Shown here one piece after another: positions 33,783 through 42,552 of a stretch of 64,000 nucleotides of DNA. This DNA is from Sediminicola sp963974715 (GTDB lineage: Bacteria > Bacteroidota > Bacteroidia > Flavobacteriales > Flavobacteriaceae). The translations under genes were made by a program, and so were the position numbers. Every line of letters starts with the position of its first letter. Position 1 is the stretch's first letter. Where the stretch lies: contig CAXBDK010000002.1 of assembly GCA_963974715.1 (NCBI GenBank), forward strand, positions 310,001-374,000. Reading direction: 5' to 3'. A model generated the notes under the pieces. It had not been told where the DNA came from. It made no database searches and was given only the letters and a program-made list of their open reading frames with translations.

Positions 33783-34802
33783 ATGAAAATATTGGTAACA
33801 GGTGGACTTGGGTTCATTGGTTCGCACACAGTGGTGGAACTGCAGGCCAAAGGTTTTGAGGTAGTCATCATCGATGACCTGTCCAATTCCTCGGAGTCCG
33901 TTTTGGAACGCATCGTTTCCATTTCGGGAAAGGAACCCATCTTTGAAAAACTGGACCTAAAGGAAAAATCGCTTGTAGAAGATTTCTTCAAAAGACATCG
34001 GGATGTTCAGGGGGTAATTCACTTTGCCGCCTCCAAGGCGGTGGGCGAAAGTGTTCACAAACCACTTTTGTACTATGAGAACAATATCAATACCTTGGTT
34101 TACCTACTGAAGGAGCTCTCCCAAAAAGAGGATGTGGGCTTTATTTTCAGTTCTTCTTGTACCGTTTACGGGCAGGCCGATAAAATGCCCATAACGGAAG
34201 ACGCCCCGGTGAAGCCCGCCGAATCCCCTTATGGCAACACCAAACAGATCGGCGAGGAGATCATCAGGGAAACCTGTAAGGTAACTCCCGCTATCAAGGC
34301 CATTGCACTGCGTTACTTTAATCCTATGGGGGCCCATGCTTCTGCAGAGATCGGAGAGCTGCCCATTGGGGTGCCACAGAACCTGGTACCCTTTATTACA
34401 CAGACCGGAGTGGGCCTGCGGGAGCAACTGTCCGTCTTCGGGGATGATTACCCTACCCCCGACGGGACCTGTATAAGGGACTATATCCATGTTGTGGATC
34501 TTGCAAAGGCGCACGTAGTGGCATTGGAGCGGCTTTTGAACCACCGCAACAAGGAGAATTTTGAAGTCTTTAACGTGGGTACCGGCAAGGGGAGCACCGT
34601 GCTGGAGGTGATCAAAAGTTTTGAGAAAGTATCCGGTAGGAAACTCAATTATAAAATTGTCGCCCGCAGGGAGGGCGATGTTACGACCGCCTATGCCGAT
34701 ACCACAAAGGCCAATGAAGAATTGGGCTGGAAAGCGGAGACCAGCTTGGACGACGCCATGAGATCGGCTTGGGATTGGGAGCTGAAGGTTCGTGGCAAAT
34801 AA
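33783..34802 (+). CDS. galE: UDP-glucose 4-epimerase
   Basis: A 339-residue extended SDR. The Rossmann NAD motif is GGLGFIGSHT at the N-terminus, IDDLSNSS follows, then HFAASKAVGES, the catalytic SSSCTVYG and YGNTK (Tyr-x3-Lys), and ALRYFNPMGAH with DGTCIRDYIHVVDLA, typical of GalE. It interconverts UDP-glucose and UDP-galactose in the cytoplasm. It follows the aminotransferase gene by 5 bp. The ATG at 33783 is used (MKILVTGG); an upstream TTG in frame is not needed. Confidence 0.95.
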   Translation: MKILVTGGLGFIGSHTVVELQAKGFEVVIIDDLSNSSESVLERIVSISGKEPIFEKLDLKEKSLVEDFFKRHRDVQGVIHFAASKAVGESVHKPLLYYENNINTLVYLLKELSQKEDVGFIFSSSCTVYGQADKMPITEDAPVKPAESPYGNTKQIGEEIIRETCKVTPAIKAIALRYFNPMGAHASAEIGELPIGVPQNLVPFITQTGVGLREQLSVFGDDYPTPDGTCIRDYIHVVDLAKAHVVALERLLNHRNKENFEVFNVGTGKGSTVLEVIKSFEKVSGRKLNYKIVARREGDVTTAYADTTKANEELGWKAETSLDDAMRSAWDWELKVRGK

Positions 34803-34864
34803 TGGATCGGAAGTTTTTTTCGTATTGCGATGACCCAAAACTTTGTACAATCCGTAAATAGGAA

Positions 34865-35218
34865 ATGCTAGTAAATTTCCCAAATAGCTCCAAACTTTTG
34901 GAAACGGCCACCGCCGAAAACCTTTACGGTGAACTCGTGTCCCAGTTGCTAAAAGATTTTGGCCTGGCCAACATTCTTATGGATATTCCCAAGGAAACCG
35001 GCCCCGAGGCACTCAAAAAACGGCTTCATGAGAAGGTATATATGCTGATCATGGAGAAATTTGCCGAATACCTAAACCTCCTTTACATTATAGACGTGCC
35101 CGAAAGGGAGGTAAAGGCCATTAAATCCTTGGATGTAGTGGAAATAGCCGAACAGGTAACCTTCTTGATCTTAAAACGGGAGTGGCAGAAAGTATGGTTC
35201 CGTTCCCAATACAGTTGA
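34865..35218 (+). CDS. Hypothetical protein, 117 residues
   Basis: A small, mostly helical, soluble protein: MLVNFPNSSKLLETATAENL, then helices rich in Leu, Lys and Glu, a hydrophobic patch LNLLYIIDVPEREVKAIKS and a C-terminal WQKVWFRSQYS. No signal peptide or membrane segment. Codon use matches the neighbours. I do not recognise a named domain; it looks like a lineage-specific cytoplasmic protein. It follows galE by 62 bp and may share its transcript. Confidence 0.7.
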   Translation: MLVNFPNSSKLLETATAENLYGELVSQLLKDFGLANILMDIPKETGPEALKKRLHEKVYMLIMEKFAEYLNLLYIIDVPEREVKAIKSLDVVEIAEQVTFLILKREWQKVWFRSQYS

Positions 35219-35279
35219 AGCCATTTCATGTTCTACGGATGTTGCAACGGCTTCAGTCTATATCCATGGACCGATCTCT

Positions 35280-35798
35280 TTAGAAGTAAAATCTGATAAA
35301 GGGCGATAAAGGTTCGTATTGCAGGCTCTTTTCCCGGTCGTGCAGCAAATCGTACCGAAGACCGATGGTGAGTCCCCCATTAGTGTAGCCCACACCTGCA
35401 AAAAGTGCGGGCACCCAATAATTCCTGACCGTATCGGCCCCTTCAAATCCGTATTCCCTATTTACGCGCAACTGTTCGAACTCGGCAGAAAGTTGCAGTG
35501 GCCGTACAGGATTGAAAAGGAGGGGTACACTGGCGCCGTACGCCAAGAAGGTGGATTCCTGAAATTTGGAATAGTTGAAACTAAGTCCGATACCTGTTGC
35601 GAAATAGGGATTTATCCTATAAAGGGCGCTTGGCAAAACCGAAGCGCTGAAATAGCCATTCCCAAAACCGATTCCCAATCCTCCGCCGTATTGCACCCTA
35701 TCCCAAAATCTGCTTTTTTGGGCAATGCAACAAAAGGAAAAAAGTCCGAAAAACAAGGCCATATAGTGCTTTTTTGCTAGGGAATGCCACATAATCAT
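35280..35798 (-). CDS. Small outer-membrane beta-barrel-like protein
   Basis: A 172-residue protein with a signal peptide (KKHYMALFFGLFSFCCIAQ) and a body of alternating aromatic strands (YGGGLGIGFGNGYFSASVLP, GLSFNYS, GVGYTNGGLTIGLRYDLL) ending in aromatic PFIRFYF. This is the look of small outer-membrane barrels of the OmpW/PorT-like type. The C-terminal Phe fits a barrel assembly signal. Starts at 35798, 35792 or 35762 are all possible; the second keeps the lysines before the hydrophobic core. Function unknown. Confidence 0.7.
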   Translation of the reverse strand: MIMWHSLAKKHYMALFFGLFSFCCIAQKSRFWDRVQYGGGLGIGFGNGYFSASVLPSALYRINPYFATGIGLSFNYSKFQESTFLAYGASVPLLFNPVRPLQLSAEFEQLRVNREYGFEGADTVRNYWVPALFAGVGYTNGGLTIGLRYDLLHDREKSLQYEPLSPFIRFYF

Positions 35799-35839
35799 AA
35801 TTATCGTTAATTTTTGTAATATTCAACCTTAAGATAAGC

Positions 35840-35866
35840 TTGTAAATTGGATTTGTTGTATTTTTG
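35840..35866 (+). promoter_or_regulatory. Candidate promoter for sucA
   Basis: TTG at 35840-35842, a 16-bp spacer, and TATTTTTG at 35859-35866, followed by 35 bases of leader before the sucA ATG. The spacer is slightly short for the TTG/TAnnTTTG form. Confidence 0.55.
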
Positions 35867-35901
35867 ATGAAATTTTGTTCAAAAGACAGAGATAACCGTT
35901 C

Positions 35902-38718
35902 ATGGATAAATATTCTTTTTTAAATGCTGCGCATACTTCCTTTTTCGCAGAGTTATATGACAAGTATTTAACAAATCCCGATAGCGTTGAGCCAAGTTGG
36001 CGCGCTTTTTTCCAAGGGTTCGACTTTGGGCAGGAGAGTTTGTTGGATGATCTGGATCTGCCCGCTTCCAATGTAACGGCCGTTCGGGAACAAAGTTCTG
36101 GTGCCCCTAATGGGGAACGGCATGTGCCGGAGACCCTTCAGAAAGAGTTTCAGGTCGTCAAACTTATTGACGGATATAGGAGCCGTGGGCACTTGTTCAC
36201 CAATACCAATCCGGTAAGGGAAAGGAGACAGTACTCCCCCACCCTCGAAATCGATAATTTTGGCCTTTCCGAAAGCGACATGGATACGGTATTTACCGCA
36301 GGACAGATATTGGGTATTGGATCCAGTACGCTACGGGAAATTATTGACCATCTGCGGCATATCTACTGCGATGCCATTGGAGTGGAATATATGTACATCC
36401 GAAATCCGGAACGTATAGAATGGATACAGGACCGGTTGAACATAAATGACAACCACCCCAAATATTCTGACGAACGAAAAAAACATATTCTGGGAAAATT
36501 GAACCAGGCGGTATCCTTCGAGAGCTTTTTGCACACGAAATATGTAGGTCAAAAACGGTTTTCCCTAGAAGGGAACGAGTCGTTGATCCCTGCACTCGAT
36601 GCAGTGGTGGAAAGGGCTGCCGAGATGGGCGTAAAGCAGTTCGTTATGGGGATGGCCCATAGGGGGAGACTAAATGTGCTCACCAATATTTTCGGGAAGT
36701 CGCCCAAGGATATCTTTGGGGAATTCGATGGCAAGGATTACGAACAGGATATTTTTGATGGGGACGTAAAGTACCATCTTGGCTGGACGGCGGACCGCAT
36801 GTCCGACAACGGTAACAAAATAAGCATGAACATTGCCCCCAACCCTTCGCACCTGGAAACCGTTGGAGCTGTGGTCGAGGGAATTGCCAGGGCAAAACAG
36901 GACGTCCATTTCCCTGATGATTTTTCCAAGGTACTACCCATTGTGGTGCATGGTGATGCGGCCATCGCCGGACAGGGAATTGTTTACGAACTGGTGCAAA
37001 TGGCCAATCTGGACGGCTATAAAACAAATGGGACCATACATATCGTGGTAAACAATCAGATCGGTTTTACCACCAATTATCTGGATGCACGCTCCTCTAC
37101 CTATTGTACCGATGTGGCAAAGGTTACGTTGAGCCCGGTGCTTCACATCAATGCCGACGATGCGGAAGCGGTGGTACACGCCTCCCTATTTGCGCTGGAA
37201 TACCGTATGGCCTTTAATAGGGATGTTTTTATAGATCTTTTGGGATATCGTAAATATGGGCACAATGAGGGGGATGAACCCAAATTTACCCAGCCCAAAC
37301 TGTACAAGGCCATCGCCAACCACAAAAATGCCAGGGATATCTATGCTGCCCAGTTGATGGAACAGGGGATTATAGACGAGGGTTATGTGGCCAAATTGGA
37401 AGAGGCCTATAAGGCTTCTTTGGAAGAGGACCTGGAAGATTCCAGGAAATTGGACAAGACCGTCATCACCCCTTTTATGGCGGATGAATGGAGCGGTTTT
37501 CAACAAGTGCAGGAAGAGGAGATGATGAAAACCGTGGATACCTCTTTCGACAAAAAGAAACTAACGGAAATAGCCAAGGTCCTTACCGAACTTCCCAAAG
37601 GGAAAAAGTTCCTTCGGAAAGTGGAAAAACTGATAGGTGACCGTAAGGCCATGTTCTTTAAGACCGATACCCTGGATTGGGCCATGGGCGAACTTTTGGC
37701 CTATGGCACATTGCTGCAGGAAGGATATGGTGTACGGATTTCGGGACAGGACGTGGAAAGGGGGACCTTTTCCCACAGACATGCCGTCATAAAAGTGGAG
37801 GATAGCGAAGAGGAAGTGATGCAGTTGAACATGTTATCGGAAAAACAGGGACTGTTCCAGATCTACAATTCCCTTTTGTCCGAATATGGGGTCGTGGGCT
37901 TTGATTATGGATACGCCATGGCAAGTCCAAATACCCTTACCATTTGGGAAGCACAGTTTGGGGATTTCAGCAATGGGGCGCAGATCATGATCGACCAGTA
38001 CATCTCCGCCGCGGAGGATAAATGGAAATTGCAGAACGGACTGGTAATGTTCCTGCCCCATGGCTATGAAGGCCAAGGTGCGGAACATTCCTCGGCACGG
38101 ATGGAAAGGTACCTTCAACTGTGCGCCAAGGACAATATGTACGTCGCCGATTGTACCACGCCCGCAAATATGTTCCATTTGCTGCGCAGACAGATGAAAT
38201 CCAATTTTAGGAAGCCCCTTATCGTATTTACCCCAAAGAGCCTTTTACGCCATCCCAAAGCGGTTTCAACAGTGGAGGAACTGGCCACTGGACGATTTCA
38301 GGAAGTGATCGATGATGCCACTGCGGACGTCAAGACCACAAAAACCTTGGTTTTCTGTACAGGGAAGTTCTATTATGATCTGTTGGAGGCCAGGGAAACG
38401 AATAAGCGAAAGGATGTGGCACTGGTACGTGTCGAACAGTTGTTCCCGTTACCGTCCGAACAAATGAAAAAGGTGATGGACCGGTACAAAAATGCCGAGG
38501 ATATCGTATGGGCACAGGAAGAGCCCCGAAATATGGGGGCATGGAGCCACCTCTTGATGCATTTCAGCGAAGTACACCGTTTTAGGATCGCATCCAGGCG
38601 TTTTTACGCCTCCCCTGCTGCGGGAAGTGCAGTTAGGTCAAAGCGCAGGCACCAGCAGGTAATTGATTATGTCTTCGATAAATCGAAGGACAATATGGTA
38701 CGGAACAATATAGACTAA
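35902..38718 (+). CDS. sucA: 2-oxoglutarate dehydrogenase E1 component
   Basis: A 938-residue thiamine-diphosphate enzyme that decarboxylates 2-oxoglutarate in the TCA cycle and hands the succinyl group to E2. The N-terminal segment (YSFLNAAHTSFFAELYDKYL, then DSVEPSWRAFFQGF) is the short E2-binding motif typical of OdhA/SucA. Further marks: GMAHRGRLNVLTNIFGK, HGDAAIAGQGIVYE (ThDP/Mg site), NNQIGFTT, GHNEGDEP, SGQDVERGTFSHRHAV and PHGYEGQGAEHSSARMERYLQ. Length is normal. The E2 gene follows 27 bp downstream. Confidence 0.97.
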   Translation: MDKYSFLNAAHTSFFAELYDKYLTNPDSVEPSWRAFFQGFDFGQESLLDDLDLPASNVTAVREQSSGAPNGERHVPETLQKEFQVVKLIDGYRSRGHLFTNTNPVRERRQYSPTLEIDNFGLSESDMDTVFTAGQILGIGSSTLREIIDHLRHIYCDAIGVEYMYIRNPERIEWIQDRLNINDNHPKYSDERKKHILGKLNQAVSFESFLHTKYVGQKRFSLEGNESLIPALDAVVERAAEMGVKQFVMGMAHRGRLNVLTNIFGKSPKDIFGEFDGKDYEQDIFDGDVKYHLGWTADRMSDNGNKISMNIAPNPSHLETVGAVVEGIARAKQDVHFPDDFSKVLPIVVHGDAAIAGQGIVYELVQMANLDGYKTNGTIHIVVNNQIGFTTNYLDARSSTYCTDVAKVTLSPVLHINADDAEAVVHASLFALEYRMAFNRDVFIDLLGYRKYGHNEGDEPKFTQPKLYKAIANHKNARDIYAAQLMEQGIIDEGYVAKLEEAYKASLEEDLEDSRKLDKTVITPFMADEWSGFQQVQEEEMMKTVDTSFDKKKLTEIAKVLTELPKGKKFLRKVEKLIGDRKAMFFKTDTLDWAMGELLAYGTLLQEGYGVRISGQDVERGTFSHRHAVIKVEDSEEEVMQLNMLSEKQGLFQIYNSLLSEYGVVGFDYGYAMASPNTLTIWEAQFGDFSNGAQIMIDQYISAAEDKWKLQNGLVMFLPHGYEGQGAEHSSARMERYLQLCAKDNMYVADCTTPANMFHLLRRQMKSNFRKPLIVFTPKSLLRHPKAVSTVEELATGRFQEVIDDATADVKTTKTLVFCTGKFYYDLLEARETNKRKDVALVRVEQLFPLPSEQMKKVMDRYKNAEDIVWAQEEPRNMGAWSHLLMHFSEVHRFRIASRRFYASPAAGSAVRSKRRHQQVIDYVFDKSKDNMVRNNID

Positions 38719-38745
38719 TAGCACATCCATTAAAATTATAAGAGA

Positions 38746-39978
38746 ATGATTTTAGAAATGAAAGTTCCCTCTCCAGGGGAATCCATTACCGAGGTAGAAA
38801 TAGCGGAATGGCTTGTAAAGGACGGGGATTATGTAGAAAAGGACCAAGCAATAGCGGAAGTGGACTCCGATAAGGCAACCTTGGAGCTACCAGCGGAAGC
38901 GAGCGGTACCATTACCCTTAAGGCCGAAGTGGGCGATGCCGTTGCGGTAGGGGCAGTGGTATGCCTTATAGATACCTCGGCGGCAAAATCGGAGGGCGGT
39001 GAGAAAAAACCGGCCGACGCCACAGAGGAAAAGAAAGCGGTAAAGGAAGAACCCAAGGAAGAAACCAAACAGGCTCCAAAGGAACCTGCCAAGGAATCCT
39101 ATGCTTCCGGTACGGCCTCACCAGCGGCCAGAAAGATATTGGAAGAAAAAAAGATGGATGCCTCCTCGATCAAGGGAACGGGCCGCGACGGTAGGATCAC
39201 CAAAGAGGATGCCGTAAAGGCGGTCCCATCCATGGGGACTCCCAAAGGCGGTAGCAGGGGAGAGAGCCGGTCCAAACTTTCAATGTTGAGAAGGAAGGTA
39301 GCGGAACGCCTTGTATCGGTAAAGAACGAAACGGCCATGCTTACCACTTTTAACGAAGTGGACATGTCGCCCATATTCGAGCTACGTGAAAAATACAAGG
39401 AACAGTTCAAGGACAGGCATGGTGTAGGCTTGGGCTTTATGTCCTTTTTTACCAAGGCCGTCATAAGGGCCTTACAAATGTATCCTTCCGTAAATAGCAT
39501 GATAGATGATAAAGAGATGATCTCTTTTGATTTCTGTGATATCAGTATTGCGGTATCCGGGCCCAAGGGGCTCATGGTACCTGTGATCAGAAATGCGGAA
39601 AACCTTTCCTTCAGGGGCATCGAGGCCGAAGTAAAAAGATTGGCCCTAAGGGCAAGGGAAGGGGAGATCACCGTGGATGAAATGACAGGAGGTACCTTTA
39701 CCATTACCAACGGTGGGGTTTTTGGGTCTATGCTGTCCACCCCGATCATCAATCCGCCGCAAAGTGCCATTCTTGGAATGCACAATATAGTGGAGCGGCC
39801 CATCGTAAGGAACGGACAGATCGTTATTGCGCCCATAATGTTCGTTGCGCTTTCCTATGACCATAGGATCATAGATGGAAGGGAGTCCGTGGGATTTTTG
39901 GTGGCCGTAAAAGAAGCCTTGGAGAATCCGGTGGAACTTTTAATGGACAATAATGTGGACAAGGGATTGGAGCTTTAG
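38746..39978 (+). CDS. sucB: Dihydrolipoyllysine succinyltransferase (E2 of 2-oxoglutarate dehydrogenase)
   Basis: A 410-residue E2 core protein. The lipoyl domain (1-77) has the lipoylated Lys in EVDSDKATLELPA. A long Ala/Lys/Glu/Pro-rich linker follows (about 85-125), then the E1/E3-binding domain (ASPAARKILEEKKMD, GTGRDGRITKEDA). The catalytic domain has SKLSMLRRKVAERL and the active-site SYDHRIIDGRESVGFL. Forms an operon with sucA; the E3 gene is not in the window. Confidence 0.97.
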   Translation: MILEMKVPSPGESITEVEIAEWLVKDGDYVEKDQAIAEVDSDKATLELPAEASGTITLKAEVGDAVAVGAVVCLIDTSAAKSEGGEKKPADATEEKKAVKEEPKEETKQAPKEPAKESYASGTASPAARKILEEKKMDASSIKGTGRDGRITKEDAVKAVPSMGTPKGGSRGESRSKLSMLRRKVAERLVSVKNETAMLTTFNEVDMSPIFELREKYKEQFKDRHGVGLGFMSFFTKAVIRALQMYPSVNSMIDDKEMISFDFCDISIAVSGPKGLMVPVIRNAENLSFRGIEAEVKRLALRAREGEITVDEMTGGTFTITNGGVFGSMLSTPIINPPQSAILGMHNIVERPIVRNGQIVIAPIMFVALSYDHRIIDGRESVGFLVAVKEALENPVELLMDNNVDKGLEL

Positions 39979-40013
39979 GCAATTATCCTGAACACGTACC
40001 CAATACTTTTTTG

Positions 40014-40046
40014 GAATGGGCCCGAATATTTCGGGCCTATTCTTTT
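40014..40046. terminator. Bidirectional terminator between sucB and the protease gene
   Basis: A 13-pair stem (GAATGGGCCCGAA / TTCGGGCCTATTC, one G-T pair) with a three-base loop, followed on the plus strand by TTTT. It serves sucB and overlaps the 3' end of the converging gene. Confidence 0.8.
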
Positions 40047-40477
40047 AGATAAACGCAGTTCTTGCCGTAATCTATAATGGCCTTTCCCGATTTCAGTACA
40101 TCGGCCCCTATGATCCCGTCCACGGGGAATGCCTTGTGCGATACCAGTGCCTCGTTTACATGGGCAAGATCGAACAGGACGATCTTTAGTTTTTTCCGCT
40201 TCCATTTGCCCAATTGGATATGGTTTTTGGTGGAGATCAGGGTTTCCATATTGGTGGCCCCCGCACCCGCTGCCTTTACTTCCGAATCTTTGGAGATCAA
40301 TCCAAAAAAACCGATCCTGTCCATTCCTATACAGGTATTGGATGCGCCCGTGTCCAAAATAAACCTTCCATTGATCCCATTGATCTTTGCCGCGATCTCA
40401 AAATGGTTGGTAGCGGTCATGATCAAGGGTACCCTAACATAGTTTTTCTCCCTTAAAAACTTTTTGAGGTGTTTCAT
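40037..40477 (-). CDS. Retropepsin-like aspartic protease
   Basis: A 146-residue protein with one pepsin-type half: FILDTGASNTCIG (catalytic DTGAS) preceded by NHFEIAAKINGINGR, a flap-like region with AAGAGATNME, and the second hydrophobic motif VDGIIGADVLKSGKAIIDYG. Retropepsin-like enzymes work as dimers. No signal peptide, so probably cytoplasmic. It sits alone, convergent with sucB and divergent from tatD. Substrate unknown. Confidence 0.85.
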   Translation of the reverse strand: MKHLKKFLREKNYVRVPLIMTATNHFEIAAKINGINGRFILDTGASNTCIGMDRIGFFGLISKDSEVKAAGAGATNMETLISTKNHIQLGKWKRKKLKIVLFDLAHVNEALVSHKAFPVDGIIGADVLKSGKAIIDYGKNCVYLKE

Positions 40478-40501
40478 TCATTTTTTTGTTAAAGATAAGG
40501 C

Positions 40502-40509
40502 TATTTTTG
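40502..40509 (+). promoter_or_regulatory. Candidate -7 promoter box directly before tatD
   Basis: TATTTTTG fits TAnnTTTG and ends four bases before the tatD ATG at 40514. If used, transcription would begin at or next to the start codon, giving a leaderless message. Confidence 0.45.
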
Positions 40510-40513
40510 TGCC

Positions 40514-41281
40514 ATGATACTTACCGATACGCATACACATTTATATAGCGATGCCTTTGGCGACGATAGGGAGGCGGTGATCGCAAAGGCAATGGATCTT
40601 GGCGTGCATCGCTTTTTTGTCCCAGCGATAGATTCTTCACATACCAGCTCCATGCTGGAACTGCAAAGGGCCTATCCACAAAATATGTTTTTGATGATGG
40701 GCCTCCATCCTACCAGTGTAAAGGAAAATTATGAATCGGAACTGTCGCACGTGGCCGAAATGTTGGACAAGATGGAGTTCTTTGCCGTTGGGGAAATTGG
40801 GATCGACCTGTACTGGGACCGGAAATATTTGGAACAACAAAAAAAGGCCTTTTGCTTTCAGATCCAATTGGCGAAAAAATACCACTTGCCCATCGTGATC
40901 CACTGCAGGGAAGCTTTTGATGAGGTCTTTGAGGTGCTCGAAATGGAAAGGGGGGAGGACCTTTACGGTATATTCCATTGTTTTACGGGCGATCGACAGC
41001 AGGCGGAAAGGGCCATCTCCTATAATATGAAGCTGGGGATAGGGGGGGTGGTGACCTTTAAGAACGGTAAAATAGATCAATTTTTAGGGGAAGTGGATAT
41101 AAGGCACATAGTGCTTGAGACCGATTCTCCCTATCTGGCGCCCATACCCTATAGGGGCAAACGAAATGAGAGCGCCTATCTGATACAGATTGCCGATAGG
41201 TTGGCAGGGATCTATGGTTTGACAAGGGAGGATATAGCGACCATCACAACCGAGAACTCCAAGCAAGTGTTCGGGATCTGA
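40514..41281 (+). CDS. tatD: TatD-family metal-dependent DNase
   Basis: A 255-residue TIM-barrel hydrolase. Metal ligands are all visible: DTHTHLY at the N-terminus, the Glu of VGEIGIDLYWD, His of VIHCREAFDE, His of FHCFTGDRQQ and Asp of ETDSPYLAPIPYRGK. The family cuts DNA 3'-5' and has roles in DNA repair and turnover. Cytoplasmic. The asparaginase gene starts 12 bp past the stop, suggesting an operon. Confidence 0.93.
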   Translation: MILTDTHTHLYSDAFGDDREAVIAKAMDLGVHRFFVPAIDSSHTSSMLELQRAYPQNMFLMMGLHPTSVKENYESELSHVAEMLDKMEFFAVGEIGIDLYWDRKYLEQQKKAFCFQIQLAKKYHLPIVIHCREAFDEVFEVLEMERGEDLYGIFHCFTGDRQQAERAISYNMKLGIGGVVTFKNGKIDQFLGEVDIRHIVLETDSPYLAPIPYRGKRNESAYLIQIADRLAGIYGLTREDIATITTENSKQVFGI

Positions 41282-41293
41282 AAAAATGGTATT

Positions 41294-42322
41294 ATGGAGA
41301 ATAGAACAAAAATATTATTGATCTATACGGGAGGGACCATTGGAATGGTAAAGGATTATGTGACAGGTGCTCTTAAGGCCTTCGATTTTAAAAAGCTCCA
41401 AAAACATATTCCCGAGCTCAATCAGTTGGACTGTACCATAGACAATATCTCCTTTGATGATCCCATAGACTCTTCCAATATGGATATTCCGCATTGGGTA
41501 TCCATTGCCAGAACCATTGGAGACAATTATGGGGGGTATGATGGTTTTGTGGTGCTCCACGGCAGCGATACAATGGCCTATACCTCATCGGCAATGGGAT
41601 ATATGTTGGAAAATCTGGCCAAACCGGTCATTTTTACGGGTTCCCAACTTCCCATTGGCGATCTTCGCACCGATGCCAAGGAAAACCTGATAACCTCCAT
41701 TCAGATAGCCGCCCTAAGAAATGGGGGCGAACCTGCCATACAGGAAGTGTGCCTTTATTTTGAATACAAATTGTACAGGGCAAATAGGACCACCAAGATC
41801 AACGCCGAACATTTTGAGGCATTTGCCTCGCTAAATTTTCCATGTCTGGCAGAATCCGGGGTACATTTAAAGGTAAACTATGATCGGTTATGGACCGGTC
41901 CAAAGAAAAAAAAGCTGGTGGTGCATACCAAATTGGACAATAATGTGGCCATTCTAAAATTATTTCCTGGGATGAACAGGGCCTTTTTAAGGGGAATCTT
42001 AAAAATAGAGGGGCTGAAAGCTTTGATATTGGAGACCTATGGTGCGGGAAATGCCCCTACGGAACCATGGTTGTTACAGGATTTGGACGCTGCCATACGT
42101 TCCGGACTGCACATTGTGAACGTTACCCAATGCGCCAAGGGAAGTGTGGCCATGGGGCAATATGAAACCAGTAGGGAGTTGGGGAGGATGCAACTGATTA
42201 ATGGTAAGGATATTACAACGGAGGCCGCCGTAACCAAGCTGATGTACCTCTTGGGAAGCAATGTTTCCGCTAAGTTGTTCAAAACCATCTTTGAAACTTC
42301 CCTACGTGGGGAAATGCAATAA
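41294..42322 (+). CDS. ansA: Type I (cytoplasmic) L-asparaginase
   Basis: A 342-residue amidohydrolase that turns asparagine into aspartate and ammonia. Active-site segments: IYTGGTIGM with the nucleophilic Thr near the N-terminus, and VVLHGSDTMAYTSSAM with the Thr-Asp pair. FTGSQLPIGDLRTDAKENL carries the Lys partner. No signal peptide, so cytoplasmic like type I enzymes. The C-terminal domain has LETYGAGNAPTEPWL. Probably co-transcribed with tatD. Confidence 0.94.
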   Translation: MENRTKILLIYTGGTIGMVKDYVTGALKAFDFKKLQKHIPELNQLDCTIDNISFDDPIDSSNMDIPHWVSIARTIGDNYGGYDGFVVLHGSDTMAYTSSAMGYMLENLAKPVIFTGSQLPIGDLRTDAKENLITSIQIAALRNGGEPAIQEVCLYFEYKLYRANRTTKINAEHFEAFASLNFPCLAESGVHLKVNYDRLWTGPKKKKLVVHTKLDNNVAILKLFPGMNRAFLRGILKIEGLKALILETYGAGNAPTEPWLLQDLDAAIRSGLHIVNVTQCAKGSVAMGQYETSRELGRMQLINGKDITTEAAVTKLMYLLGSNVSAKLFKTIFETSLRGEMQ

Positions 42323-42387
42323 ATTAACTGATTTAATTTCCTTAACTAATAATTTTTTTGTTATTTGGACGCCCTAAACTAAGGAAT

Positions 42388-42475
42388 AGAGAGGTGGCCG
42401 AGTGGTCGAAGGCGCACGCCTGGAAAGTGTGTATACCCCACAAGGGTATCGAGGGTTCGAATCCCTTCCTCTCTG
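42388..42475 (+). tRNA. tRNA-Ser (anticodon GGA)
   Basis: An 88-base cloverleaf. The acceptor stem pairs AGAGAGG (42388-42394) with CCTCTCT (42468-42474), and G42475 is the discriminator. The anticodon stem CACGC/GTGTG encloses CTGGAAA with anticodon GGA at 42422-42424. A long variable arm (TATACCCC ... GGGTATC) marks a class II tRNA, and GGTTCGAATCC is the T arm. The 3' CCA is not encoded. Lies between ansA and exbB. Confidence 0.96.
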
Positions 42476-42509
42476 CTTTAAGTTTTATTTTTTTGTAATA
42501 ATTTTTTTT

Positions 42510-42517
42510 TATCTTTA
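42510..42517 (+). promoter_or_regulatory. Possible -7 promoter box for the exbB cluster
   Basis: TATCTTTA differs from TAnnTTTG at the last base and lies 35 bases before the exbB ATG. The nearest TTG upstream is only 14 bp away, so this is a weak call. Confidence 0.3.
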
Positions 42518-42552
42518 ACCCTATTAACTAACGAATTTTAAGTTTGAAAGAA

